DNA from: Rhododendron vialii
Lineage: Eukaryota; Streptophyta; Magnoliopsida; Ericales; Ericaceae
Assembly: GCF_030253575.1 (NCBI RefSeq)
Contig: NC_080557.1
Span: 47,723,501 to 47,787,500 of the forward strand
Length of the DNA stretch: 64,000 nt
Direction of reading: 5' to 3'
The translations under genes were made by a program, and so were the position numbers. Shown here one piece after another: positions 11,275 to 22,600 of the stretch (position 1 is the first letter of the stretch; each line of letters begins with the position of its first letter). The notes under the pieces are model-generated. The model saw only the letters and a list, made by a program, of their open reading frames with translations, made no database searches and was not told the origin of the DNA.

Positions 11275-13356
11275 TAAGAGAAAATTACGGATTTGTTTCA
11301 GTCGTCCATCCAGTACTGCAGTAGTATTATTTGTGGACCTTCTTCCCCACGATTCCAACTCAATTCCGAGGAAGCCAACTCGCAGCTGCGGAAGCTGACC
11401 AAAGCAACTCGCTGCTGCTGAAGCTGACCAAATCCATAAAGAGGGAGGCCGAAATTTCTGGTAATGAAATTGAAAGAGAAAGCTGGTGGTCTCCCATTTA
11501 GAAGAAACATATCCCCACTCCCACAAAGCCGTGTCGCAAGGTTACTAAGAAGACCCTCACCCCTCAAGAAATTTTTCACATCGTCACTAAAGTTTGTGTT
11601 TATTTCAGCCCATCTCTTCCACTGAGGAAAAACGATTTCCTTCGATGTCATGTCATGTGGGTCCCAATAATCCCCAATGACCTTGGTTTCCGAGAGTATT
11701 GGATCAAAAGCTGCGTAAACCAAAGGAGGGCGAGACAGGAGTTAACCATGAAACCCTTTCAACGGCGACGAAGCATTGATGAAACAAAAGCCGTCGACGT
11801 GAAACTCAACTACCCACTAACGCAGACTATCTAAAATCATCTGTTGGACAATAGGATAGTTACAATTCGAAGCGTTTTTGGTTCCCGGATCTTCATCTCC
11901 ACTGGAATGATAATAGGATGAGTTATCAATTTCTCTTAGTGCACAATCATGAGCGGTATGGGTGAAAACCACCTCTACAAGAAGCTCTATCCAATTTGCA
12001 TGCAATTTCTTCACCGTCTCTTTCATTGAACTACTAGTGGCTACCGGATCACCAGAACGCCCAAATAGGTTGATTGGCGAAAAGAAATGAAATGGGAAAT
12101 TAGGCCCCTTCTTCCCATCAAAAGGGAAATCGGTTCCAATAAGATAGCATTCACCCCAAGGTTTTTTAAATGGTTCACCTTCTCAGAAATGCCGAAGAAG
12201 GTCCCTGCAACATTATCGGGTTACCCACTGGACTTGTGCTTAGTAAAACGTCCCAAGTTTACCCAATAAACCACTAGTTTCTCCATTGGTATACAAGGAC
12301 GAATATTACCTCTCCAATTAAAAGGAGGTTCTTTGTCTATTTTTCCAAGACTTTTTGAGTTTAAACCCAAATGAGAATTCTCAATGATTCTAGCATATGA
12401 AATTATGAATCCAAAAGAACATGCTTCGTGAGTAATTTGTCCCCCTTTTCAGTAATTCCCCCCTTGCATCGATATCCATATATAGCTGACAAAGGGCAGT
12501 GCATTGTCCATTGAGATGTGCCAAATGTCACCTGATCAATTGACATAAGGATCAAGGTCGATCTCCAATGCGGTTTGTTCTGCCTTTGTGTCATCATACA
12601 AACACAGAACCACACCTTCTGCACTTCACGAGAAAAGGGAGAAATTGACACAACCATCAGCTGCAAAGCAAAGACCCAATGGAGCAGGATACCCTGAACC
12701 AAGACCAACAGGCACACAGAAGTTTGACTTTCTATGGCTTCTGAGCACTGAGCTTTTTGAATCACCGTCCGGTGGACACTTCAAGAGAAATGAGAGAGAG
12801 AGAATGGCGTTAAACTCACTTCGAAATCCAACTCAACTGCAACCGTACCTAGAGATTTTTGCACAAACGGGGTTTCAACAGTAGTGGATTTGGCATCTGG
12901 AGTTGAACTTTGAAAGTCCAAAGGCATAAAATGCAATGAATCAGATCTGAATATAACCCAACTCATTACCAGCTTATCCTCGCTTCTGTGTATTTGCAGG
13001 GATAACACTTCAACGTGCACGCTGTATTTGACATTATTCTTTCTGACAAGTACCTTCGCATGACCACCAATTTCTGTCCTAAATAGGTAAGCAGCAGGTC
13101 TTTCCACATTTTGGGCAAGAGAAATGCGTGATGTAGCAAATACTCTGAAATTGCGGCAACAAAGAAAAGCTTCTGTTCCTTAGGCTCTAACTTCTCCACA
13201 GACAATGCTTCTTCCCTTGTCCGTTTTCTCTATGCAATGTGTCACTCTTTTCCCACATACACAATGGGCAGGAGCTATAAGTTTAGATGATTCAGCGCCT
13301 CCACAGGCAACAAAATGGGATCGTATCATGACAACGTGTAGAAGAAGAGTTGCCAT
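11275..13356 (-). pseudogene. ISA2: Isoamylase 2 (ISA2, debranching-enzyme subunit) pseudogene, 3'-truncated
   Basis: Read on the minus strand, fragments in all three frames line up in order with plant ISA2. They are: an N-terminus at ATG 13356 (ESSKLIAPAHCV), a carbohydrate-binding-like segment near 12800-13110 (SWVIFRSDSLHFMPLDF), GYRCKGGITEKG near 12450, VKKLHANWIELLVEVVFTHTA at about 11960-12020, WDPHDM..FPQWKRWAEINTNF near 11600-11680, RLCGSGDMF and FSFNFITRNFGLPL near 11450-11540, and RLKQIRNFLL at about 11275. ISA2 forms the ISA1/ISA2 isoamylase that trims amylopectin in plastids and lacks catalytic residues itself. Here there are multiple frameshifts, an early TAG after ILDSLR, and loss of the last quarter. 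ISA2 genes are usually intronless in the coding part, so absence of introns does not by itself prove retroposition. Confidence 0.85.
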
Positions 13357-15365
13357 GTGGCAATCCAGCAGAAGATTAACTAAGAAACCAGGAATTACAT
13401 CACTACAGGAATTAGCTTCAAAGCAAGTCATTACACAATACGAAAGTGCATACACAAATAGCAGTTAGTATTGGCCAATTTTGACCACAATTGATCTCAC
13501 CAAGTAAAGATTATGGATCAAAGTTTGACCTAATAGTCCTGATTTGAAATTATGTCGTTACTACAAAAGAAACTAGTGGAGTGGGCTCGAGTTTTATGCA
13601 GGAACATATACAAGAACTGGAGGAAATGGATCTACTCTGATTTGATTGACATTCAATAACACACAAGCGGATGCTAATATGTCAAATATTGCTCGAAGCA
13701 CCAAAGTCCAAACTAATATAGTATGATTTGCATTTTGCAATGCACGTATTGAACTACATTGTAAACTCCCTTTTCGGTACAACTATGCAATTACTGAAAA
13801 CTAAACCAAATAAGCTAATTCCATCTATACACTTTGAAGTCAGATTCAACAGAATCATCCAAATGCCACAATAATGGATTTAAATTCCCATAGCCCTAAA
13901 ACTGCCATTGTTAAAACAATCGAGGCCAAGAAGTATATTGTTATAGAAACAAAGTACTCCGTAGTAAGAGAAACCAAAACCCCAGAGGCATTCTTTGGGT
14001 GGAGGAAAAATTAGATACAGCGGTTTTTTGTATTGCTCATCTCACATGAAATGGGACCCATTCCATGTGAGAGGGTGGTACAAATAACTGTTTTATATCC
14101 TAAAAAATTTCCTTTAGACGGGGTGGAATTGTATATTTTTCAGCCACAACAGATGGTGTGAAAACTTTTTCTCAAAACTGACATTTTTTAATTACCCAAA
14201 AAAAATAAGCAGGGCCAGCCCTGGGAAGAAGCCCAACTGGCCCTACAAAGAACAAAATCTGATCTTTTGAATTTTTAACGCATTATAAATTTTGATTACC
14301 GCATCATGTCGCAATCAATCCAGTTAATCTAACTCAAACATCATACTAAATTTTTTTTGTGTAATTATAAATATATTTTCAACTAGACTGAGAAGTAGGA
14401 GTAAGCAACTGCGATGGAAACTAACAGAGAGTTTGAGACTTGCCAATCAAAGCTGTAATATGAGAAGTAGAAGAAGCTGGAAAAAGAATGTGGGTAATGG
14501 CCCAAATGGGTCTCTGAATTTCTTGAGTATTTGTCGACCGCACAACGAAGGTTGATCGGGATTTGTAATCACATGGAGAGTAGGGTGTGAGTTTGGCCCA
14601 ATTTTGGCTTTTCCAAAAAAAAAATTTAAAATATAATTGGCCGTTGGCTAAAATTTCCAACTCAATCGCAACCCTTAAAAAGGCCAAAAAGTTAGTTTGT
14701 GAGGGGTATTTTCAAAAAGCCCCCTCCCTTCTTAGATAGAGTAGTATTATATAAATGATTTCATCAATAAAATTATTCTCTAGCCTTTGAAAAAAAAATT
14801 GTACAAATTCTAATTATGTCGTTACCAATTACCGAAGGGCAAATCCAATGCACGAGGCTCCCGCCGTTACCAATTACTATATTTTAAAAAATAATTTTGA
14901 TATAAACCATTAAGATATCAAGAGTCTTGCGATATTTAGCATTGTTGCCAAAACAAGAGATTCATTGGATATAGACAAGTACGTAATCATAAGATATTTA
15001 ACTCCTCTGATCTAATAATGTCATATTGATCAAATTGAATTAAAAAATTAATCATATTGAACAGTCTAAATTTATTGGTTAACTACATTAGTTTCAAATT
15101 ATTTTATCACTTCATCACATTCATCAAACCATTCCAATTTGATTATTTAACCGTCTTAATAAAATCAAACAGTCCACATTGTTAGCTCATTATTGTGGAA
15201 ACTAGATAACGTAAACATAGTGATTGTAATTTATAATTAAAATTGATTTTTCTCGACATAAGATTATAATTATTGTGAAAAGTAACTATTAAAGTTCTTG
15301 AATAAGATTTTTCAAAGAAGATAATTATTGTGAAATAGTAGTAACCATTAAGGTTCTTGTATAAG
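13357..15365. other. Intergenic stretch, no gene recognised
   Basis: AT-rich sequence upstream (on the minus strand) of the ISA2 pseudogene. No exon-like series, RNA gene or bounded transposon was recognised. Confidence 0.5.
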
Positions 15366-15402
15366 ATAATTATTGTGATAAAATAATTATCACAATAATT
15401 AT
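15366..15402. repeat. Perfect 16-bp-stem palindrome
   Basis: ataattattgtgataa (15366-15381) and its exact reverse complement (15387-15402) are separated by five bases. It is AT-rich and next to a tandem repeat and a long inverted repeat. It could be cruciform-forming; no protein-binding site is recognised. Confidence 0.85.
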
Positions 15403-15419
15403 TTCCCGATAATTATTAC

Positions 15420-15487
15420 AATAATTATTAAGGTTCTTGAATAAGATTTCTCGAATAATTATTAAGGTTCTTGAATAAGATTTCTCG
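15420..15487. repeat. 34-bp perfect tandem duplication
   Basis: Two identical 34-bp units (15420-15453, 15454-15487) contain attaaggttcttgaataag. Partial diverged copies of the same phrase occur near 15290 and 15346, so this looks like a small local repeat array. Confidence 0.85.
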
Positions 15488-15533
15488 ATATTTCCCGTTC
15501 TCTCTCTAAGTTGGAGAATTTGATGGAAGAAGT

Positions 15534-16415
15534 GGGTTCTAGAGTTTTCTAGAGTTTTGTCGAAGAAAACTGCAATCTCCAAGTTTTCTGTCCAGAAATA
15601 TCACTTTCTTTCACACACTCAAACAAGAACCTTGAATTAGGTATTCCTTGAATGGTGTTTATTTGTTTGAGTACTTGAACGAGGTATTCCTTTTCCGAAG
15701 CCAGAATTGGTTTCCAAAACCTTATTGTGTCAAGACAGCTGATACCTTGAAAAGGATGGAACCTTTTCGACTTGTTTTCGGCTTGTTTCAGTATGAAAAT
15801 AGAGTTAGATTTCAATGCATCGAAAGAGAGACTGCAATCCAATTTGCAGTTGATCATAGGTGTCATTGCAATCTTGACATCCTCTTGGTAACGATTGGCA
15901 ACAGGGAAAAAGCTTAAGGCTACTTCTACTGGAATCAGTAACTTGCATCTACTAACATCGCCCCCTGTTACCAAGAACTCAAACAAAAAAATTTCCAAAA
16001 AAATTTTCCTTTGATTTTCAAGCTACTAATTCCAGTCAAAATAGCCTTAAGCTTTTTCCCTGTTGCCAATTGTTACCAAGAGGATGTCAAGATTGCAATG
16101 ACACCTATTGTCAACTGCAAATTGGATTGCAATCTCTCTTTCGATGCATTGAACTCTGTTTTCATACTAAACACAAGTCGAAAAGGTTCGATCCTTTTCA
16201 AGGTATCAGCATCTTGACACAGTAAGGTTTTGGAAACCAGTTCTGGCTTCGGAAAAGGAATACCTCGTTCAAGTACTCAAACAAACAAACAAACGCCATT
16301 CAAGGAATACCTAATTCAAGGTTCTTGTTTGAGTATGTGAAAGAAAGTGATATTCTGGGACAGAAAACTTGGAGATTGCAGTTTTCTTCGACAAAACTCT
16401 AAAACTCTAGAACCC
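15534..16415. repeat. Long inverted repeat, arms about 400 bp, loop about 73 bp
   Basis: Left arm 15534-15945 and right arm 16019-16415 are reverse complements with about 90% identity by eye and a few small indels. Landmarks in mirror order: gggttctagagttt, ttgtcgaagaaaactgcaat, caagaaccttgaattagg, ggtattccttttccgaagcc, gcatcgaaagagaga, tcttgacatcctcttggtaac, ggcaacagggaaaaagctta. The loop is 15946-16018. A 149-codon minus-strand frame through the left arm is not recognised as a protein family. The origin (foldback element or inverted duplication) is unknown. Confidence 0.9.
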
Positions 16416-16672
16416 AGAACCAACTAATGACTTCGCCACAGCGATCACTTCTGGAGAAAGAAATCGACCGCCTCCTTGGCGACCGGGATGACTTGAAGAG
16501 GGAATACACTCCAAGAATAACCTACCCCAGAAGATTAAAAGAACAAGGTCCAATGATTGTTAATCAAGCTCAAGTGGATAATATCCAGCAGATTGACAGG
16601 CAACCAACGGCCTTCGACCACTGGACATCATTCAACCGTTAACGTCCAGTTCCAAGGTGATTTCTTCGACCA

Positions 16673-18184
16673 CTGGCCTTTTCCATTTTGGCAATCCCTC
16701 AAGTTGAAAATATTTTTTTTTTTTTTCGCTAAGCACTCAGGTTGTAATTCTTGTCAACAGTAAAACAGCTTGCTTGGCCACAACTACCAAGCTATAATTG
16801 TATCGCACTACTGGTTTGCCAATAGCAATGGATTCCAACATATTCCCCGTAAGCTATGTGTTTGTGTGTGTGTGCACCAAGCGCTTTATGTTATTTGACT
16901 AATGAAACATTCAGACTTAACCAATAAAAGTGAAAGAAAGAGAATTAAAGACGCAAACACAATGTTGAGTAACTCACCCTGATTTAATCCGAGGTAAAGG
17001 AGGCCGGTATGCTTGAGTGCTTCAATCACATTTTATATAACACTGAATGAGTGAGTCCCTAGGACCAGGCTGCAAAAAGAATGCAGGGCCTTCAAAAACG
17101 TAGAAAGAAATACCACAAGCTGTATTAATAAGTACAGACCTGCAGTGCAATTCTTATGACTAGATGCAACAGAGCCCACCACAAAGTCCTCACTACGCAC
17201 ACAAGGAGCGCCTAGAACATCCCCTCCCACTATACTTTGAAGTTCACAGGACGTTAACTCCTTGGAACACGCCGTCTCAGTTTCATGCACTCCTTCATCA
17301 TCACTGTCAAGTACTACTTCTTCTTTGTAGTCTTCGAACTTCTGAGGTGCCATGTCATCAACAGAATCTGGAATATCTAGTAGCTCAGTGTCAACGTTCT
17401 CCAATTGAGTTTCTTCAGGCGGACTTTCAAGCGCAACAGTATCACCAAAAGGTTCAGTACTTCGATACTCATCGGCTTCATTGCCAGTCCAAACTTTGAG
17501 TACATGGTCTGATTTGGAGACCGATGAGAATTGTATTGAGATTGGTTTGATAATTACCAAAATGCATGTAGGATGACTCCATATGGCAGCAAACAACTCA
17601 ATATCTACACAAAACTGGACTTGCAACGGAAATTGAGTCAGTCAATTATGTCAACGCTTCACGTAGCCTTCTAAAATTGTGCTAGTTTTAGCTTCTAAAC
17701 AAAAACTTGCAGGTTCCCTTCCTCCGTTCCTCGGGGCTTTCTCAGGTCTCACCCTATTGTACCAATGATATTACATACAATAATGCAAGTGCCTTAACTG
17801 ACTGGACTCGAAGAGTGTTGCTCATTGCTTTCATTTTCTTAAAATTTTGACAAAAGTGAGCATGACAGGGCTTAAGAACCAATACCACTCAATTGCAAAT
17901 GCACCCTTTCTCGCTGCAGGTCCTTTTTGGAAAAGGTCAAATTGGACAAACGTTTTGTACTAAATGTAATGTACTGATTACTCATAGCGCATGCCGATTC
18001 TGCCTTCGGCATACCCTTCTGCACAATTTCGGCCTCTTAGCCTCTCATGTGTTTCACTCAAAGGGATAATCTTTGCACACGCTGCTTATACAATTTGTGT
18101 TACGTACTAGTGCTCTGCCATTAAGAAGATTATGCGAAGTGTATTCATCGGGGAATAGTTCAACAGGATAATGCATCAAAATGT
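16673..18184 (-). pseudogene. Chimeric pseudogene: BRCT-gene exons joined to a Tubby-like exon
   Basis: Minus-strand order 5' to 3'. (a) 18184-17943 matches 29164-29003, upstream of the BRCT gene. (b) About 17940-17090 matches 25440-24620, including the DEG-rich second coding exon (EEVVLDSDDEGVHETETACS). (c) About 17087-16849 matches 62395-62632, the second exon and following intron of the Tubby-like gene (PGPRDSLIQCF..), with a 4-base insertion that shifts the frame. (d) About 16846-16673 matches the BRCT exon near 21145-21284 (IDEKNYILRDA region), broken by a T-rich insertion. The 3.5-kb stretch holding the BRCT promoter and first exon is absent, as is the 2.2-kb central exon. The AG before the second exon in the intact gene is GG here. 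It is probably non-functional, though transcription is possible. Confidence 0.8.
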
Positions 18185-18682
18185 TGGGTCCCAAGTCCCT
18201 GCAGTGAAGGGAATTCACTGCAAACAGCAGCGCCTCAAAACGACGCCGTTTTGGGGCGTAACTGGAGTGCTAGCTTAGCTCATGTAGTCACGTGATACCC
18301 TCTGACTAAACACACTCTCTCTCTCTCTCTCTCCCCTCTGTTTTTTTCTTTTTTTTTCGGTAACTATCTCTCCTCTGTCTTCCTAAAATCATTTTCTTCT
18401 TCAAGTTTCTTCCTCCACCTACAAGAAGTACGTGAGCTGCAACAACAATCAAAGAGGAACCAGAGCAATTTGAGTAAACTTTTGATAAATTATCAGAAGA
18501 AGATGATTACGGTATAACAAAATAATATGATAAGAATTTGATCTGTCTTTTTGGGATCCCGTGTTGAATGTAACCAAATAATTAGAGACTTGTTTTCTCT
18601 TTTGGTGTTGGACTTGATATTTGATTGGGTTTATAATGGTTCTTGTGATTCAGTCTAGCTTAGTAATTGATTGGGTTTATAT

Positions 18683-18725
<43 letters not shown>

Positions 18726-19643
18726 CTTTTTGGGTAAGTAAAGAAGACATACGATGCACTTGGTTCTCTACCTTGTTGATCCGTGTTGCCAAATTTATCC
18801 TTTATTAATTTCCTAGCTTAATGTAACATAAAGAGATTGGGTTTATCATACCAACGAATGAGGCAGATCACCTCGTTTACACATGCGCCAATGCATTTCA
18901 GTTGGTGGGCAAATCCAGAGTTATAATCCTAGAGAAGTGTCCCGTGTTTGCTTCTTGTATTTAACTCGTCTGGAAAAATTTGAGCGGACAATTGAAAACT
19001 ATACTTCAAAAAAAAAATTCAGTTTTAAAGCTGTTAAAACTTTTGTAACCTAGATTTCGAAATTTGGCTGTTCAACTAGAAATAAGTAAGATCCAACGCT
19101 TGGGTTGGATTTGGAAACTGTCTGCATAATGGGGCACCATTTTGGACACCATTCGCTGATCTCAAGTGAGCCAATGATACTGTTAGTAGACTAGTGCCAG
19201 AAACATTAATGAACAAGGGAGTCACGGTTAAAGAACTAATTAATGAGTACAGACATCATTTTGCAGGCCCAGTATTTCAGTCAAACCCGATGGGGTCTGG
19301 GTGAGACTAATTTGGAAGCTTGATCGCAACGATCAGGTAAACCTCACCAAGCTACCCTTCGGGTTGTGCTGTGCAGTGTGCACACATTGGAAGTGATGAG
19401 CCTTACACAGCACAATCAACAAGAAAATCAATACTGCTATATATCAGCAAGTAAATTACTACTAAATTATATTCACGCTGATTAATTGATACGGGGTGGC
19501 AATCCATGATCCATAGTCAAAATCTTCAGAGGTCACATTTGACTGCATAGTGTTTATGTACAACAAATTAGCCTGATCGGGGAAACTCGTCGCTATCTTC
19601 CCTTTTAGATCCTAACGCTGCATCCCCAAAAAAAAAAAAAACA
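18185..19643. other. Intergenic stretch with two CT microsatellites
   Basis: It contains a caaaacgacgccgttttg near-palindrome at about 18237-18254, CT runs at 18312-18332 and 18685-18722, and leader-like CT-rich sequence. No open reading frame follows, so no gene is called. The BRCT gene's stop lies at its right end. Confidence 0.5.
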
Positions 19644-22600
19644 CTATTGACACATGGCTACAGGTAGAGACCATTCTCCACTTTTCTTCAGGCCGATGCG
19701 AGAGCAGTTACTATTGACATGGTTTTTGAAGAGCCGGTGCCTGTTACGGGAAAACAAAGCATGCGTAAGTAACACTAGCATTCAAATTGCAAGAGATTTG
19801 GATTTTGTAATAGTAATAGGAAATAAGAATGCCAAAGCCCAACTGAAGCATACAAGCTCAATCCATGATACATGGTTCCAATTTGCCACCTCAATGACCC
19901 AGATATATCAAATTCAACATTGGATGAACCAAATGGTTATCCATATATTCCAAGTTTATTTATCTGGAGACTACAATGAGACCCACATGAAAAATCTTTC
20001 GTCTAATGGATCAAAGTAAGCTGCAAAGGATTTGCTATAAAACCAGGGTACTCTGGATAGCGTTTCTATGATAGTCTCATAGTTTTAGGTACTTAAACAG
20101 GCTTCAGCAATTATGATTGAGCCGAACTTAACCGACTTGAATGATAAATCCAAATGGTGCATGAATAGAACGAAAGACAAGGAGAGGCTCTGTCTCCTCT
20201 ATGCATATTAGCAGATACCATTTGGTTTTCTAGCAAAATAGGGTTAGGTGCTAAAGGAGGAAAGAAAGTTAAAAACAATGTTTGAATTGCTGTGCTGACC
20301 TCTCAAACTCTAGTTTCTGTGTAACTATCCCATTAAGAAGAAGCTCTGAACTGTAAACAGCTGCTCCTGCATGCGTATGAGTCCAAATTGGTGGCTAGCA
20401 TGATTCAAGAAGTCATGATTATGTAAAGTAAAGAACCATTGGATTTAATATGTACCTTTATCAAGGAATGGTGCACATAGTTCATAGTCCTGTTCACAAG
20501 AAAGAATTAATACATCTTTTGGGATCATTTTATTCATCATTGCAGTTTCTTGTATTCTATCGACGACCTGAAAGAATCAATAAAAGTCAAAACTTCATGA
20601 AATGTAACTCATCCTTTGAGTCAGGAAGTATGAAAAGGCATGTGATAAATTACAATTTCAAATCCAAGAACTACAGTTGAACTCTTCATTCAAAGTTCCC
20701 TTTTCATATTGTAACATTATCTTCCATAAACGGCAACTTTTCGAGTGTTTCTCATAGAAAGAGCCACTAAAACAGAAGTCGTCTTGCAAATCAATGTCAA
20801 TAGTTGAACCAGATAATAAGCTAACTGGACCAAATTAGTATCTTAAACAGATGACACCAGAAAAGTGTTAAACAAACTTCTATCCTTGGATTCAACAGCA
20901 TTAGCAGAATTACGTACCTGCCCATGCACTGCTTTGACCAAGCTCAAAATCAACTCTTTACCAGGTTTTATGTTTGAAGAAACAATGACTCTAAGATCCT
21001 GCTGGGAAGCAGCAAACAGTATTATGCACACTGAAGTTTGGTAAAGCAATTCTATACAAACACGGATGCAAGAATTGGGCATAGCTGATTAATACCTTTA
21101 GAAGGGGATGCTGTCTAGCATGGGCCAATGAAACTGGCATGCTAAAGCCAATTTCCTTTTCCTTTTTGGCATCCCTCAGGATGTAATTCTTCTCATCAAT
21201 AAAACATCTAGCTTGTCCACAACTATCAAGCCATAATTGTGTCACCACTGGCTTACCAAGAGCAATGGATTCCAACATATTCCTGGTCCGAACAAATCTA
21301 TCAGCTACAAAATGTGTAGCATCTGAACAACATGATGCAATGGAGCTACCTAGGCGTGCCAAAATCTGTGAGAAAAAAAATACCATCAGTGAAGGTACAA
21401 TCCTAAGCTGACAATTGGCTGATTTGGGAGCAGAAAAGAGACAAAAGAAACCTTTTTCTGCTGTTTAATAATGTCATTATCCAAGTTGTTGCTGAACAAG
21501 ACACGAACATTTGCCATGTCTCTTCGTTGTCTCAAATCTTTTGCTCTAATTTTTGGTAGTGATCCAGAAAACCCTAAGCTATTAAGCTCTTTCATCAGGG
21601 GAAATCTTGAAATCTTTCTAGTTAACAATTGCTTGCCCTTCTCGTTGCCGTTGAGAATTGATGGTGCCAGATCTACGCCTTCAGAAAAGTTGACAGGGCT
21701 GGGACACTTGGAAAGAGAGAACTCAGCATTTCCACGTGATCTTATGTCTAACTCAATGCTTTCATTTGCACCATCAGCAGAGGATACAAGAACAACACGA
21801 TCCAGTTTTCCAGATTTTTCCTCACTTTTTTCTACTGGTGAAGGTAGAATCCGATGAGCACATGCTGGTGATCGTCGCTTTCTCCTTACGTAAAAGCTGA
21901 AACAACTGATTTCAGAGTTCCCTTGTGACTTCTTATGACTTTCAGCAGAACCACAATTGGTTTCCGAGTCCACTTGTGACTTTTTATGGATATCCATAAA
22001 ATCCTTGTCACCCTTTTCCCCCTTAACCACTGTGGATGGGAGACAGATGTCACTTACTCCATTTGAATGGCATGGCAAATTTCTGTGTGTTCTTTTCCCT
22101 TTGCAATAGCCCCATTCATTTGACGTCAAATGGCTTCCTACATCAAGCTCATCTTCTGCAGGTTTACTCACTTCGACGTCTTTAGCTTTCTTAGATGTAC
22201 GCAAACCTATCTTGGGCCGTTTTCCTCCAAGACTTGACACCTGGAATGTATCAGCATTTTGACCATTCTTTTTCCTTTTCTTGAGTACACCGGCTTCCAT
22301 AACATCACTCATCCTTTGCTCAGAACTTTTTGTTGGATTCTTGGCCTCTTCCAACGGGTGTACTAATGACCGACTCCTATTCTGGTGAGCAAGGGCTGAA
22401 AACATCCTACGTTCCACAGAAGTTGATGAAACTAAATTATTATCAACTTTGTTGATGTTGTCTCTCTCTGTAACTTTTTCTTCCTTCCTTCGTTCAATTA
22501 GCTTAAATGAACTTCTGCGTGAATGGTTCTCCACATTAGAAGGGTTCCCAGCATTGGGAGGGCTTTCACCCAATGACTTCCTCCTCTTCACTTTGTTGAC

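Noticed and set aside
15549-15998. 149-codon minus-strand frame
   Set aside because: It lies in one arm of the inverted repeat. The mirror arm has the same frame broken, and no protein family is recognised.
16427-16642. 71-codon plus-strand frame with a charged N-terminus
   Set aside because: It looks protein-like in composition but I cannot match it to any family. It lies between the inverted repeat and the chimera, and no flanking exons were found.
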